Below are positions 34,697 to 44,441 of a stretch of 64,000 nucleotides of DNA, piece after piece. The translations under genes and the position numbers were made by a program. Source of the DNA: JABSSA01 sp039960995 (lineage in GTDB: Bacteria > Pseudomonadota > Alphaproteobacteria > Rhodobacterales > Rhodobacteraceae); contig JBDVKF010000085.1 of NCBI GenBank assembly GCA_039960995.1, positions 24,067 through 88,066 of the forward strand, in the 5' to 3' direction. How positions within the stretch are numbered: the stretch's first letter is position 1; each line of letters starts with the position of its first letter. Under the pieces are notes generated by a model that did not search any database, was not told where the DNA came from, and was given only the letters and a program-made list of their open reading frames with translations.

Positions 34697-35547
34697 AGCG
34701 CGATCCGGCCCCGTCACGTTGGGCTTGGCGTATCGAACGCTTGATGCTGACACCGGGTGTGCGATTGACGTTGCGCGCCGGTATTCCCTTTCTTGTGATG
34801 GTTGGTTTAGGGGCGTGGTACCTCAGTCAACCAGAGGTGCAAACACGCATTGCCGATGCCGTTGCAGAAACCCGTGCCAGCATCGAAGAACGCCCCGAGT
34901 TCATGGTCAACCTTATGGCCATTGATGGTGTTGCGGGCGACGTAGATCAGGCCATTCGCGCCGAGCTGCCGATTGATTTCCCTGTGTCTTCGTTTGATCT
35001 GAATCTCGAAGACATGCGGGCAAAAATCTCTGGGATGGATCCGGTTAAATCTGTGTCTGTTCGGATCAGATCTGGTGGTATTCTTCAGATTGATGTCACG
35101 CCGCGTGTTCCTGTTGTTATTTGGCGCACAAATGGCGGCCTGCATTTATTGGACGGTCAGGGCCATCCGGTGTCGCCTGTTGTACAACGGGCGGAGCGTT
35201 CGGATTTACCGTTGATCGCCGGACAGGGCGCTGACCTGCATGTCAGGGAGGCCATGACCCTTGTCGATGCAGCCGCTCCTTTGGGGGACCGTTTGCGGGG
35301 ACTTCAAAGGGTTGGTGAACGTCGCTGGGATCTGGTGTTGGACCGAAATCAACGCATATTACTGCCCGCCGAAAACCCGGTCGCAGCTCTCGAGCGCATG
35401 ATCGCGCTGGATTCCGCAAGCGATGTTCTGGCGCGCGATATCTCGCGCGTCGACCTTCGCCTAACCGCCCGCCCCACAATTCGCATGCAAGCGCGCGCTA
35501 CCGAAGAACGCTTGCGTATCCATAAGCTAAATTTGCAATCCGAGTAG
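34684..35547 (+). CDS. ftsQ: cell division protein FtsQ
   Basis: A 287-residue bitopic protein: a short basic N-terminus, one transmembrane helix near residues 33-50 (GIPFLVMVGLGAWYLSQ), then the POTRA and beta domains in the periplasm (IDGVAGDVDQAIRAELPIDFPVSSFDLNLEDMRAKISGMDPVKSVSVRI is the POTRA). It recruits FtsL/FtsB to the septum. ATG 34684 has GGAGG 7 nt upstream, better than ATG 34657. It lies in the usual ddl-ftsQ-ftsA order. Confidence 0.95.
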   Translation: MQSLKRDPAPSRWAWRIERLMLTPGVRLTLRAGIPFLVMVGLGAWYLSQPEVQTRIADAVAETRASIEERPEFMVNLMAIDGVAGDVDQAIRAELPIDFPVSSFDLNLEDMRAKISGMDPVKSVSVRIRSGGILQIDVTPRVPVVIWRTNGGLHLLDGQGHPVSPVVQRAERSDLPLIAGQGADLHVREAMTLVDAAAPLGDRLRGLQRVGERRWDLVLDRNQRILLPAENPVAALERMIALDSASDVLARDISRVDLRLTARPTIRMQARATEERLRIHKLNLQSE

Positions 35548-35554
35548 TTTGACG

Positions 35555-36889
35555 ATGTATGATCTCTATCAAAGCCAACGTACCATGCGCCACATGCGCA
35601 AACTCGCCATTCAGCGAGGTGTTGTGGCCATATTGGACATTGGCACGTCCAAAATTGCGTGCCTCGTGTTGCGCTTTGATGGCGCGTCACGGATTGATGA
35701 AGGCGGAGAGATTGGTTCGTTGGCGGGGCAAGCGGGCTTTCGCATAATTGGCGCGGCAACAACCCGGTCGCGCGGTGTTGGGTTTGGCGAAATCACAGCC
35801 ATGGCCGAAGCCGAACGCGCCATGCGAACAGCTTTGCAAGCGGCGCAAAAGATGGCCGGTATTCGAGTGGATCATGTCATCGCGTGCTTTTCTGGTGGTG
35901 ATCCACGCAGCTATGGGTTGGACGCGCAAATTGAATTGGAAGGCCAGCTGGTCGAAGAAGGCGATGTTGCCAAGGTTTTGGCGCGCTGTGATATTCCCGA
36001 TTATGGCCCTCAACGCGAAGTGTTGCACGCGCAACCTGTTAATTTTGCACTGGATCATCGATCTGGACTAATCGATCCGCGCGGCCAATTGGGCAACGCT
36101 TTGGCGGTGGATATGCACATGCTGACCGTTGACGCAACTGTGGTTCAGAACCTCGCCCAATGCGTCAAACGCTGTGATTTGGAATTGGCCGGTATCGCCA
36201 ATTCGACCTATGCATCTGGCATTGCAGCACTGGTCGAAGACGAACAAGAACTTGGTGCGGCGTGCATTGATATGGGCGGCGGCTCGACTGGGGTGTCCAT
36301 CTTTATCAAAAAGCACATGATCTATTCGGACGCGGTGCGTTTGGGCGGGGATCACGTGACCAGCGACATTTCGATGGGTTTGCAAGTGCCGACCACCAAC
36401 GCCGAACGGATCAAAACGTTTTATGGCGGCGTTCATGCCACCGGTGTGGATGATCGCGAAGTGATCGAAACCGGCGGTGAAACAGGTGACTATGAACATG
36501 ACCGCAGAACAGTCAGCCGGGCAGAGCTGATTGGAATCATGCGCCCTCGGGTCGAGGAAATCCTCGAAGAGGTCCGCGCCCGTTTGGATGCGGCTGGATT
36601 TGATCAATTGCCCAGCCAACAAATCGTTTTAACAGGGGGGGGCAGCCAAATCCCCGGACTTGATGGTTTGGCCAGCCGGATTTTGGGCCAACAAGTTCGC
36701 CTTGGTCGGCCACTTCGCGTGCATGGATTGCCTCAAGCCGCGACAGGCCCAAGCTTTGCCAGCGCGGTTGGTCTTAGCCTGTTTGCAGCAAACCCCCAAG
36801 ACGAGTGGTGGGACTTTGATATTCCTGCGGACCGCTATCCGGCGCGCTCGCTTCGGCGAGCCGTCAAGTGGTTCAAGGAGAACTGGTAG
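35555..36889 (+). CDS. ftsA: cell division protein FtsA
   Basis: A 444-residue actin-like ATPase that tethers FtsZ to the membrane. It shows phosphate-1 VAILDIGTSKIACLVL, the 1C-domain region (AALQAAQKMAGIRVDHVIACFSGG), phosphate-2 ACIDMGGGSTGVSIFI and the adenosine motif IVLTGGGSQIPGLDGLA. The C-terminal ARSLRRAVKWFKENW is an amphipathic membrane-targeting helix. ATG 35555 is chosen; TTG 35549 would add two residues. Confidence 0.97.
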   Translation: MYDLYQSQRTMRHMRKLAIQRGVVAILDIGTSKIACLVLRFDGASRIDEGGEIGSLAGQAGFRIIGAATTRSRGVGFGEITAMAEAERAMRTALQAAQKMAGIRVDHVIACFSGGDPRSYGLDAQIELEGQLVEEGDVAKVLARCDIPDYGPQREVLHAQPVNFALDHRSGLIDPRGQLGNALAVDMHMLTVDATVVQNLAQCVKRCDLELAGIANSTYASGIAALVEDEQELGAACIDMGGGSTGVSIFIKKHMIYSDAVRLGGDHVTSDISMGLQVPTTNAERIKTFYGGVHATGVDDREVIETGGETGDYEHDRRTVSRAELIGIMRPRVEEILEEVRARLDAAGFDQLPSQQIVLTGGGSQIPGLDGLASRILGQQVRLGRPLRVHGLPQAATGPSFASAVGLSLFAANPQDEWWDFDIPADRYPARSLRRAVKWFKENW

Positions 36890-37233
36890 GCACAACCTAA
36901 GGGTGTGTCGTTGGTGTAAGTGAGTCGAATAATACGGGAAAGTTCAAGTGGACCAGAGCGAGTCAATTCGCCATCCCGTACCCGCAGTCAGGCACGCAGG
37001 CACCACGAGTGATTCTGTGCTTACTCAGACTCTGCTTGTGGCTGGGTGAGTCAAAACCGCTATATTCAGCGCTAACCTACAATTTTGAGGGAAAATGGGC
37101 AAAAAACGGCCAATATTTTGTGGCTGAACTGTGTTTTTTGGGTGACGCATCGCTGCATCTTGGGTAAGTTGTCAGTTAATTAGATGTAAATAGGGCTCAC
37201 TCAAGAGCCACAATGCACAGGCGGACTCAGAAA
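36890..37233 (+). promoter_or_regulatory. ftsZ upstream region with six GANTC (CcrM) sites
   Basis: 344 bp without a gene. GANTC palindromes occur at 36922-36926, 36960-36964, 37011-37015, 37028-37032, 37048-37052 and 37224-37228; a random 344 bp would hold one or two. TATATT (37061-37066), with TTGTGG 19 nt upstream, is a possible promoter just downstream of the cluster. TTAA-N7-TAAA (37176-37190) is one base off a CtrA box. In Caulobacter, ftsZ transcription depends on CcrM methylation of GANTC sites in its promoter. The same control is inferred here. Confidence 0.65.
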
Positions 37234-38868
37234 ATGACATTGAACCTTTCAATGCCCGGCACAGAGGATTTGAAACCTCGTATTACGGTTTTTGGTGTTG
37301 GTGGCGCAGGCGGTAACGCGGTCAACAACATGATTGAAAAACAACTACAGGGCGTGGACTTTGTGGTTGCGAACACAGACGCTCAGGCGTTGGCGCAATC
37401 GACGTCAACCAGCCGTGTTCAGCTTGGCATTAAAGCGACAGAAGGTTTGGGGGCAGGCGCACGACCAAGTGTTGGGGCCGCTGCAGCTGAAGAAAGCATT
37501 GAGCAAATTGTTGACCATCTGGCCGGGGCGCACATGTGCTTTATTACGGCTGGCATGGGCGGCGGTACTGGGACTGGTGCCGCACCAATTATCGCTCAAG
37601 CTGCCCGTGAATTGGGTGTTTTGACCGTTGGCGTTGTGACAAAGCCCTTCCAGTTTGAAGGCGCCAAACGCATGCGTCAGGCCGAAGACGGTGTCGAAGC
37701 ACTGCAGCGGGTTGTCGACACGCTGATCATCATTCCAAACCAGAACCTATTCCGGTTGGCCAATGAAAAGACGACCTTTACCGAGGCGTTCTCGATGGCG
37801 GATGATGTTTTGTATCAGGGTGTGAAGGGCGTGACCGATCTGATGGTTTGTCCTGGCCTTATCAACCTTGATTTTGCTGATGTGCGCGCCGTCATGGACG
37901 AGATGGGCAAGGCGATGATGGGGACGGGCGAAGCGGAAGGCGAAGATCGCGCCATTCAGGCTGCCGAAGCGGCCATCGCGAACCCATTGTTGGATGAAAT
38001 TTCCCTGCGCGGCGCAAAGGGTGTCTTGATCAACATCACTGGCGCAGAAGATCTGACATTGTTCGAATTGGACGAGGCGGCAAACCGCATTCGCGAAGAA
38101 GTCGATCCAGACGCGAATATCATTGTCGGAAGCACGCTGGATACAGCAATGGAAGGCTTGATGCGCGTTAGTGTTGTCGCAACGGGCATAGATGCATCCG
38201 AAATCGTGATGGATGTACCTGTCCCGCGCCGCAGTCTGAAAGAACCATTGCCTGCGGGTGTCGCCGCTCCGATTGCTGCGGCAGAAGCGTTGCCGGAAGC
38301 GGAAACGGAAATGGTAACTACGGCACCGACAGCAGAAGAGCCGTCTCTGTTTGAAAACATCGAACAGCAGCCGGAGGTTGCGCAGCAAGCGCCTGAGCAA
38401 GTGTATCAGCAGCAAGAATATGTTGCTGCGGCACAGGCTGATGATCTGCCGCCCCCAGCGTACCAACCGCAAGTTCCAGCATTTGCACCGCGCGAAGATT
38501 CGATCGAAGCCGAGCCGGAAACTTATGTGGCACCGCAAGCATCAGCGCCCGGAACACCAAGCCCAGAAACAATGGAACGCTTGCGTGCTGCAACGCAAAT
38601 GCACCGCGAGGCAGCCGCGTCAGCACCAGAGCAGGAAATAGCTCAGGGACATGACGCCGAACGGCCTCGGTTTGGGATAAATTCGCTGATCAACCGTATG
38701 ACTGGTCACTCTGAGACACCGGCGCGTCCGGCCGTGCCTCCGCGCGCGCAACCTCCGGTTCATGGTCGTGCAGCGCAAACGCCAGCAGCGCCACAAGTCA
38801 ACGAAGCTGCAGACGTTGATCAGGATCGGATCGAGATTCCGGCCTTCCTGAGACGCCAAGCGAATTAA
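37234..38868 (+). CDS. ftsZ: cell division protein FtsZ
   Basis: A 544-residue tubulin-like GTPase that forms the Z-ring. The glycine-rich loop VGGAGGNAVNN is at 22-32 and the tubulin signature GGGTGTG at 109-115. The globular domain ends near residue 320. A very long, Gln/Ala/Pro/Glu-rich linker of about 200 residues follows, ending in the conserved C-terminal peptide IEIPAFLRRQAN that binds FtsA. ATG 37234 (MTLNLSMPG) is preferred over ATG 37213. It is followed by an intrinsic terminator, closing the dcw cluster. Confidence 0.98.
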   Translation: MTLNLSMPGTEDLKPRITVFGVGGAGGNAVNNMIEKQLQGVDFVVANTDAQALAQSTSTSRVQLGIKATEGLGAGARPSVGAAAAEESIEQIVDHLAGAHMCFITAGMGGGTGTGAAPIIAQAARELGVLTVGVVTKPFQFEGAKRMRQAEDGVEALQRVVDTLIIIPNQNLFRLANEKTTFTEAFSMADDVLYQGVKGVTDLMVCPGLINLDFADVRAVMDEMGKAMMGTGEAEGEDRAIQAAEAAIANPLLDEISLRGAKGVLINITGAEDLTLFELDEAANRIREEVDPDANIIVGSTLDTAMEGLMRVSVVATGIDASEIVMDVPVPRRSLKEPLPAGVAAPIAAAEALPEAETEMVTTAPTAEEPSLFENIEQQPEVAQQAPEQVYQQQEYVAAAQADDLPPPAYQPQVPAFAPREDSIEAEPETYVAPQASAPGTPSPETMERLRAATQMHREAAASAPEQEIAQGHDAERPRFGINSLINRMTGHSETPARPAVPPRAQPPVHGRAAQTPAAPQVNEAADVDQDRIEIPAFLRRQAN

Positions 38869-38888
38869 CTTTCTATAACATTCTCACG

Positions 38889-38918
38889 AAAGGGCTGCCT
38901 ATCTGGCGGCCCTTTTTT
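38889..38918 (+). terminator. intrinsic terminator after ftsZ
   Basis: GGGCTGCC (38892-38899) pairs with GGCGGCCC (38905-38912) around TATCT, with one G-U pair, and is followed by TTTTTT. It lies 20 nt after the ftsZ stop and marks the end of the dcw unit. Confidence 0.93.
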
Positions 38919-39067
38919 CATTATATTTCATATAATTGGGGTGCAGTAGGCGGTATTGCGCACTTCTGTTACAAACATGTTTCATTCCGTTGCAAAGAGT
39001 GAATTGTGCTTGTGCAGCATCAATCGTACCTCTCCTCTCGTAAAGAAAGAGTTACAGGCGGGACTCC

Positions 39068-39988
39068 GTGCAGAAAACAATTCGGTCATCAGTATCATTC
39101 AGCGGGAAAGGTTTGCATTCAGGTAAGCCTGCGACCGTTACGATTCTGCCGGCTGGCGCGGAACATGGCATTTGGTTCCTCAGAACCGATGTGGCCAAAG
39201 ACGGCATTATCCCGGCTCGGTATGATGCCGTGCGTCAATCGCCCCTGTGTACGTTCCTGGAAAACGGATCGGGCGCCAGCGTCTCGACCGTCGAACATTT
39301 GATGGCCGCGCTTGCAGGGTGTGGCGTACACAACGCTTTGATCGAAGTCGACGGGCCGGAAATTCCAATTCTCGACGGGTCCGCGGTGCCGTTTCTAAGG
39401 GGCATCATGGCAAAGGGTCTTCGGACGTTGCCTGCACCGGTTCGCGCATTGGAAGTGTTAAAAGAAGTGCGCGTCGAAAAAGGCGATGCGTCTGCGGTCA
39501 TCGGACCGTCAGACATCATGAAAATTGACTTCCACATTGATTTTGATGACCCGGCAATCGGACGTCAATCCAAGTCTTTGAATATGTCGAACGGTTCATT
39601 TGCACGCGAACTAAGCGATAGCCGGACATTCTGCCGTCAAGCAGACGTAGATGCTATGTTGGCCAACGGGTTGGCGCAGGGCGGTGTTCCCGGCCAAAAC
39701 GGCGTTGTTTTTGATGGCGCACGCGTGTCCAGTCCTGGCGGGTTGCGTCACACTGATGAACCGGTACGCCATAAAATGTTGGACGCATTGGGTGATCTGG
39801 CGCTGGCGGGGGCTCCGCTTATCGGTCACTATACTGGTGTGAAAGCGGGCCATGCGGTCACCAATGATTTGCTGCTTAAGTTGTTCAGCACACCAGACGC
39901 GGTTCGCATGATTGTGTGTGATGCAAGCACTGCATCCCGTCTTCCTGGTCACGGGCTTGTGTGGGACGAAATTCCCGCAGTGGCTTAA
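39068..39988 (+). CDS. lpxC: UDP-3-O-acyl-GlcNAc deacetylase LpxC
   Basis: A 306-residue zinc enzyme, the committed step of lipid A synthesis. Zinc ligands and catalytic residues are visible: Glu76-His77 in VEHLMAAL, His235 and Asp239 in HKMLDALGDL, and His262 in GVKAGHAVTNDLL. The spacing equals that of the E. coli enzyme within 2-3 residues. The start is GTG 39068. lpxC follows ftsZ in many Gram-negatives; here a terminator and a 199-nt gap separate them. Confidence 0.97.
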   Translation: MQKTIRSSVSFSGKGLHSGKPATVTILPAGAEHGIWFLRTDVAKDGIIPARYDAVRQSPLCTFLENGSGASVSTVEHLMAALAGCGVHNALIEVDGPEIPILDGSAVPFLRGIMAKGLRTLPAPVRALEVLKEVRVEKGDASAVIGPSDIMKIDFHIDFDDPAIGRQSKSLNMSNGSFARELSDSRTFCRQADVDAMLANGLAQGGVPGQNGVVFDGARVSSPGGLRHTDEPVRHKMLDALGDLALAGAPLIGHYTGVKAGHAVTNDLLLKLFSTPDAVRMIVCDASTASRLPGHGLVWDEIPAVA

Positions 39989-40098
39989 GACCTGTAAATC
40001 GGCCGTTTCACTGGAAATTTCGATATGCTAAACAACATGCGAAACCCTTGGCATGGATTGCAATGATGAGGGACGCGGAGTTTGGGGAGTTGGTTGGC

Positions 40099-40950
40099 AT
40101 GGCCGGCAACAAGCGAATGTTGAAATGGGCAATGGTAACAACTTGTGTTGTTGCCCTATCCGCATGCGGAGATAGAATTGGTCGAGCTGGCAATCGGGAT
40201 ATCCCGTTGGAAAGCTTCTCGGCGCAGCAGATTTTTGAACGCGGCGAATTCGAACTGGAGCGCAGCAAGCCAGAAGACGCGGCGTTCTATTTTGCGGAAA
40301 TTGAACGGCTCTATCCTTTTTCGGATATTGCACGGCGTGCTTTGATTATGCAGGCTTTTGCGTTTCATTCGGATCGGGATTACGAAAACAGCCGTTCTGC
40401 GGCGCAGCGATTTATTGATTTCTACCCCGAAGATGACGATGCAGCCTATGCGCAGTATCTTCTGGCGCTCAGTTACTATGACCAGATTGACGAAGTTGGT
40501 CGCGATCAAGGACTTACGTTTCAAGCATTGCAGTCTTTGCGAGAAGTCATCGAACGTTACCCGGACAGCGAATTTTCGAAATCTGCGGTTCTAAAGTTCG
40601 ATCTTGCCTTTGATCATTTGGCTGGGAAAGAAATGGAAATTGGGCGCTATTATCTGAAGCGCGACAATTTTTCGGCTGCGATTAACCGATTCCGGGTCGT
40701 TGTCGAAGACTTCCAAACCACGTCGCATACAGCGGAAGCATTGCATCGTTTGGTCGAATCCTATCTGAGCCTTGGTCTTACGGATCAGGCGCAGACAGCC
40801 GGTGCGATTCTTGGATTCAACTACCGGTCCACTGAATGGTATGAAGATAGCTTCAAATTACTAACGGGGCAGGGGCTTCAACCCAGATCTCGCGGAAACA
40901 ATTGGCTAAGCCAGATCTATCGTCAGATGGTTCAAGGCCGCTGGCTCTGA
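40099..40950 (+). CDS. bamD: outer membrane assembly lipoprotein BamD
   Basis: A 283-residue lipoprotein of the BAM complex, which folds beta-barrels into the outer membrane. A signal peptide (MAGNKRMLKWAMVTTCVVALSAC) ends with lipobox LSAC, with lipidated Cys23. Five TPR-like repeats follow, including FYFAEIERLYPFSDIARRALIMQAFAFH and FIDFYPEDDDAAYAQYLLALSYYDQI, as in BamD/ComL. ATG 40099 has GGGGAG 9 nt upstream; the longer frame starting at 39961 overlaps lpxC. recN follows after 21 nt. Confidence 0.95.
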   Translation: MAGNKRMLKWAMVTTCVVALSACGDRIGRAGNRDIPLESFSAQQIFERGEFELERSKPEDAAFYFAEIERLYPFSDIARRALIMQAFAFHSDRDYENSRSAAQRFIDFYPEDDDAAYAQYLLALSYYDQIDEVGRDQGLTFQALQSLREVIERYPDSEFSKSAVLKFDLAFDHLAGKEMEIGRYYLKRDNFSAAINRFRVVVEDFQTTSHTAEALHRLVESYLSLGLTDQAQTAGAILGFNYRSTEWYEDSFKLLTGQGLQPRSRGNNWLSQIYRQMVQGRWL

Positions 40951-40971
40951 ACATTTCAATCGGACAGCATC

Positions 40972-42621
40972 ATGCTGCGTGGGCTTGAAATCACAGATAT
41001 GCTAATCATTGATCGGCTGGAACTTGAGTTCCAGCCGGGTCTCAATGTGCTGACCGGCGAAACGGGTGCGGGTAAGTCGATCTTGCTGGATTCTTTGGGG
41101 TTTGTTCTTGGGTGGCGTGGTCGGGCCGACCTTGTGCGCCAAGGCGCTGACCAAGGCGAAGTTGTTGCTTGGTTTGATCTGGACGACACACATCCCGCAC
41201 GTGCCGTGTTGGAAGAGGCCGGTTTAGACGCCGAAGACGAGCTTATTTTGCGCCGCGTGAACGCGCGTGATGGACGCAAGACGGCTTGGGTCAATAACCG
41301 GCGGGCCAGTGGTGAGGTTTTGCGTGCTCTGTCCGAAACGTTGGTTGAATTGCATGGTCAGCACGACGACCGGGGTTTGTTAAACCCACGTGGTCACCGC
41401 GCGATCCTTGATGCGTTTGCTGACCATGACGCAGGAAGAAAAAAGGTGCGAAACGCCTGGCGCACACAATCGAGTGCATCTGCCGCGTTGTCGGATGCGA
41501 TGGCTGCAATGGACGCGATCCGAGCGGAAGAAGAGTTTCTCAGGCACTCGGTTGCCGAGTTGGATGCGCTGGACCCACAACCGGATGAAGAAGAAGCGCT
41601 GGATACAAGACGACGTTTGATGCAGGCCGCAGAACGTATACGCGAAGATGTTGCACGGGCGCATTCTGCTTTGGGTCAAGGCGGCGCCGAAGGCGCGACT
41701 ACGGATGCGTTGCGGTGGCTAGAAGGCGTGGCAGAGCAGGCCGAGGGTTACCTTGACGCGCCGATTGACGCGTTGGGGCGGTCATTGTCAGCACTGGATG
41801 AAGCCACAGATGGCATTGTACGCGCGATTGAGAACTTGAATGTAAATCCGCTTGAATTGGAAGAGACCGAAGAACGGTTATTCGCAATTCGGGCATTGGC
41901 ACGCAAACATGATGTTCCGGCAGGCGAGTTGGCACAATTGGCGACTGAACTGCGTCAAAAACTGACTGCATTGGATGCTGGCGATGCTGATCTTGCACGA
42001 TTGCAATCCGAATTGAGCATAGCGCAATCGGCTTACAATAAGGCGGCGGACGCCTTAACAAAATCGCGCAAAAAAGCGGCCACAGCGTTAGACAAAGCTG
42101 TCATGACCGAACTTGCCCCGCTGAAAATGGAGCGGGCAATTTTTACGACACATTTTGAAACTGCTGACCCCGGACCGGACGGGCAAGACAGTGTTGCATT
42201 TACTGTGGCGACCAATCCCGGTGCACCATCAGGGGCTTTGAACAAAATCGCATCCGGCGGTGAACTTAGCCGTTTTCTGTTGGCTTTGAAGGTCTGCTTG
42301 GCACAGGGGCAACCGGGTCTGACCATGATCTTTGACGAAATTGATCGTGGTGTGGGTGGGGCGACGGCGGACGCTGTTGGGCGCAGATTGGCAGCACTTG
42401 CACAAGACAGTCAGGTGCTAGTCGTGACGCATTCTCCACAAGTTGCGGCACTTGGTGCTCATCATTGGCGGGTCGCTAAGGACATTGTAAAGGGAACAAC
42501 TCTGTCACGTGTTGTGTCATTGGATCAATCTGAACGCGTCGATGAAATCGCCAGGATGTTGGCCGGCGATCACGTTACAGACGAGGCGCGTGGCGCAGCG
42601 AAGGCATTGTTAAGCAGTTAG
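40972..42621 (+). CDS. recN: DNA repair protein RecN
   Basis: A 549-residue SMC-like ATPase that acts in double-strand-break repair. It starts with MLRGLEITDMLIIDRLELEF and Walker A TGETGAGKSILLDSLGF. Coiled-coil arms lie at about 150-380. The C-terminal half has the ABC signature IASGGELSRFLLALK, Walker B TMIFDEIDRGVGG and D-loop/H-loop QVLVVTHSPQVAA. The order bamD-recN is common in alphaproteobacteria. Confidence 0.97.
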   Translation: MLRGLEITDMLIIDRLELEFQPGLNVLTGETGAGKSILLDSLGFVLGWRGRADLVRQGADQGEVVAWFDLDDTHPARAVLEEAGLDAEDELILRRVNARDGRKTAWVNNRRASGEVLRALSETLVELHGQHDDRGLLNPRGHRAILDAFADHDAGRKKVRNAWRTQSSASAALSDAMAAMDAIRAEEEFLRHSVAELDALDPQPDEEEALDTRRRLMQAAERIREDVARAHSALGQGGAEGATTDALRWLEGVAEQAEGYLDAPIDALGRSLSALDEATDGIVRAIENLNVNPLELEETEERLFAIRALARKHDVPAGELAQLATELRQKLTALDAGDADLARLQSELSIAQSAYNKAADALTKSRKKAATALDKAVMTELAPLKMERAIFTTHFETADPGPDGQDSVAFTVATNPGAPSGALNKIASGGELSRFLLALKVCLAQGQPGLTMIFDEIDRGVGGATADAVGRRLAALAQDSQVLVVTHSPQVAALGAHHWRVAKDIVKGTTLSRVVSLDQSERVDEIARMLAGDHVTDEARGAAKALLSS

Positions 42622-42752
42622 TTCCCTTTGTGTGCGAGATTCACCCTCGCCGCCCTCATTTTATGTGAGTTTTCAGGTTCGGGCTTTCCCGTGGGATCAG
42701 CTTGCCCTAGAGATGGAGAGAACGAAAAATTTTTATCGCGCGGATATTATCG

Positions 42753-44432
42753 TTGCCAACGCGCTCGATTATCACTCGTCAGCTTGACCGCACCATCTGT
42801 GCTTGCCGCGATGGTCTTGGAGTGCTGCGCCAGCACGGCCCCAATCAAATCCAGTTTTGGTTCATTGCGCTTGCAATAGGGATTGTGGCGGGCTTCGCGG
42901 CTTTGTTCTTTCGCAAGGGAATCGAGGCCCTGCAAGCGTTTCTATATGGCACTGAGGATGTGCAGTACCTGCACAGTTTTGCGCAAAGTCTGCCGTGGTA
43001 CTGGATTCTTGTGATCCCGACTTGCGGTGGGCTGATTGTCGGATTGATCCTGAACTATTTCACGAAAGACGGTATGTCTCGCGGTGTGGCTGATGTGATT
43101 GAAGGGGCCGCTTTGCACAATGGTCGTGTCAGTACGCGCGTTGGAATCGCCTCTGCATGTGCGTCTTTTGTAACCTTGTCGACAGGTGGCTCCACCGGTC
43201 GCGAAGGTCCCGTGGTGCACATAGCCGCCGTTCTTGCGACCAAAGTGTCACGCTGGATAAAAGCAGATGGGATCACTGGGCGCGATTTGTTGGGCTGTGC
43301 CGTTGCGGCAGCTGTATCCGCCAGTTTTAACGCACCGATCGCCGGAGCGCTGTTCGCGCTTGAGGTTGTTTTGCGCCATTTCGCGATGCATGCATTTGCA
43401 CCCATCGTGATTGCAAGCGCTGCAGGAACCGTTATCAACCGGCTTGCTTACGGCGATGTCACAGAGTTCATACTCGTCAATCCCAGTCAGCTGCAATTTT
43501 ACATCGAACTGCCCGCATTCCTTATTCTGGGTCTGCTAAGCGGGCTTGTCGCTGTGGCGATGATGCGCACGATTTTCTGGGCCGAAGATTTTGGGACCTA
43601 TGTCCAGAACCGAATAAAGCTACCGCGTGTGTTACGGCCTGCTTTGGCTGGAACGCTGTTGGGCGCGCTTGCTATCTTTTTCCCACATATCATTGGCGTT
43701 GGCTATGAAACGACATCAATGGCGTTGACAGGTGAACTGTTGCTGCACGAGGCTGTGGTCTTTGCGGTGCTCAAGGTGATCGCAGTGGCCATTACAATGG
43801 CCGGACGCATGGGAGGAGGGGTCTTTTCTCCGTCCTTGATGGTCGGCGCTTTGACAGGTTTGGGCTTTGGCATGATCGCAACAAGCCTGTTTCCCGACGT
43901 ATCGGGTGCGGACACGCTTTATGCTTTGGCTGGCATGGGAGCCGTTTCAGCGGCCGTGCTGGGGGCACCGATTTCAACCACGTTGATTGTTTTCGAATTG
44001 ACGGGGGATTGGCAAACAGGACTGGCCGTTATGGTGTCTGTGTCCTTGTCGTCGTCAGTGGCATCTCGACTTGTTGATCGCAGTTTTTTCCTGACACAAC
44101 TTGAACGTCGCGGAACGCGTTTGGCGGCAGGCCCCCAAACTTATTTGCTGGCAATGTTCAATGTGCAAAGCGTTATGCGCAAATTGGATGATCCCGCCAC
44201 ACCTGCGTTGGAAAGCTGCCAGATCATGATTGACGATGGTATTTTTCTGGATGCGCCGGCCACCTTGGAAATTGCGATGCCGATGTTTGAACGCAGCAAT
44301 TTCACCTATGTGCCTGTTGTTCGCGTGGCGGCAGATGGTCCGCCCGAATTGATCGGAACGTTGTTTCAGGTGGACGCTTTAAAAACCTATAATCGCGCAC
44401 TTGCGGCGACTGCCGCAGAAGAGCATTCATAA
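42753..44432 (+). CDS. ClC-family chloride channel/transporter with C-terminal CBS-like region
   Basis: A 559-residue protein with about 10-12 membrane helices. ClC signatures are STGGSTGREGPVVHIAAVLAT (GREGP with the gating Glu), the FNAPIAGALFALEVV helix and GRMGGGVFSPSLMVGALTG. The ~100-residue C-terminal tail resembles degenerate CBS repeats (ESCQIMIDDGIFLDAPATLEIAMPMFERSNFTYVPVV). It may be a channel or a Cl-/H+ exchanger; sequence reading alone does not decide. The start is uncertain: TTG 42753 is the best in-frame choice, with no strong ribosome-binding site. Confidence 0.9.
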   Translation: MPTRSIITRQLDRTICACRDGLGVLRQHGPNQIQFWFIALAIGIVAGFAALFFRKGIEALQAFLYGTEDVQYLHSFAQSLPWYWILVIPTCGGLIVGLILNYFTKDGMSRGVADVIEGAALHNGRVSTRVGIASACASFVTLSTGGSTGREGPVVHIAAVLATKVSRWIKADGITGRDLLGCAVAAAVSASFNAPIAGALFALEVVLRHFAMHAFAPIVIASAAGTVINRLAYGDVTEFILVNPSQLQFYIELPAFLILGLLSGLVAVAMMRTIFWAEDFGTYVQNRIKLPRVLRPALAGTLLGALAIFFPHIIGVGYETTSMALTGELLLHEAVVFAVLKVIAVAITMAGRMGGGVFSPSLMVGALTGLGFGMIATSLFPDVSGADTLYALAGMGAVSAAVLGAPISTTLIVFELTGDWQTGLAVMVSVSLSSSVASRLVDRSFFLTQLERRGTRLAAGPQTYLLAMFNVQSVMRKLDDPATPALESCQIMIDDGIFLDAPATLEIAMPMFERSNFTYVPVVRVAADGPPELIGTLFQVDALKTYNRALAATAAEEHS

Positions 44433-44441
44433 GCCAGAAGA

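Noticed and set aside
37176..37190. CtrA-like box TTAA-N7-TAAA before ftsZ
   Set aside because: One mismatch in a short AT-rich motif, and CtrA in Rhodobacterales mainly controls motility and gene transfer agents; not strong enough for a separate feature.
37747..38538. 263-residue minus-strand frame within ftsZ
   Set aside because: Arg/Phe-rich shadow of FtsZ and its repetitive linker.
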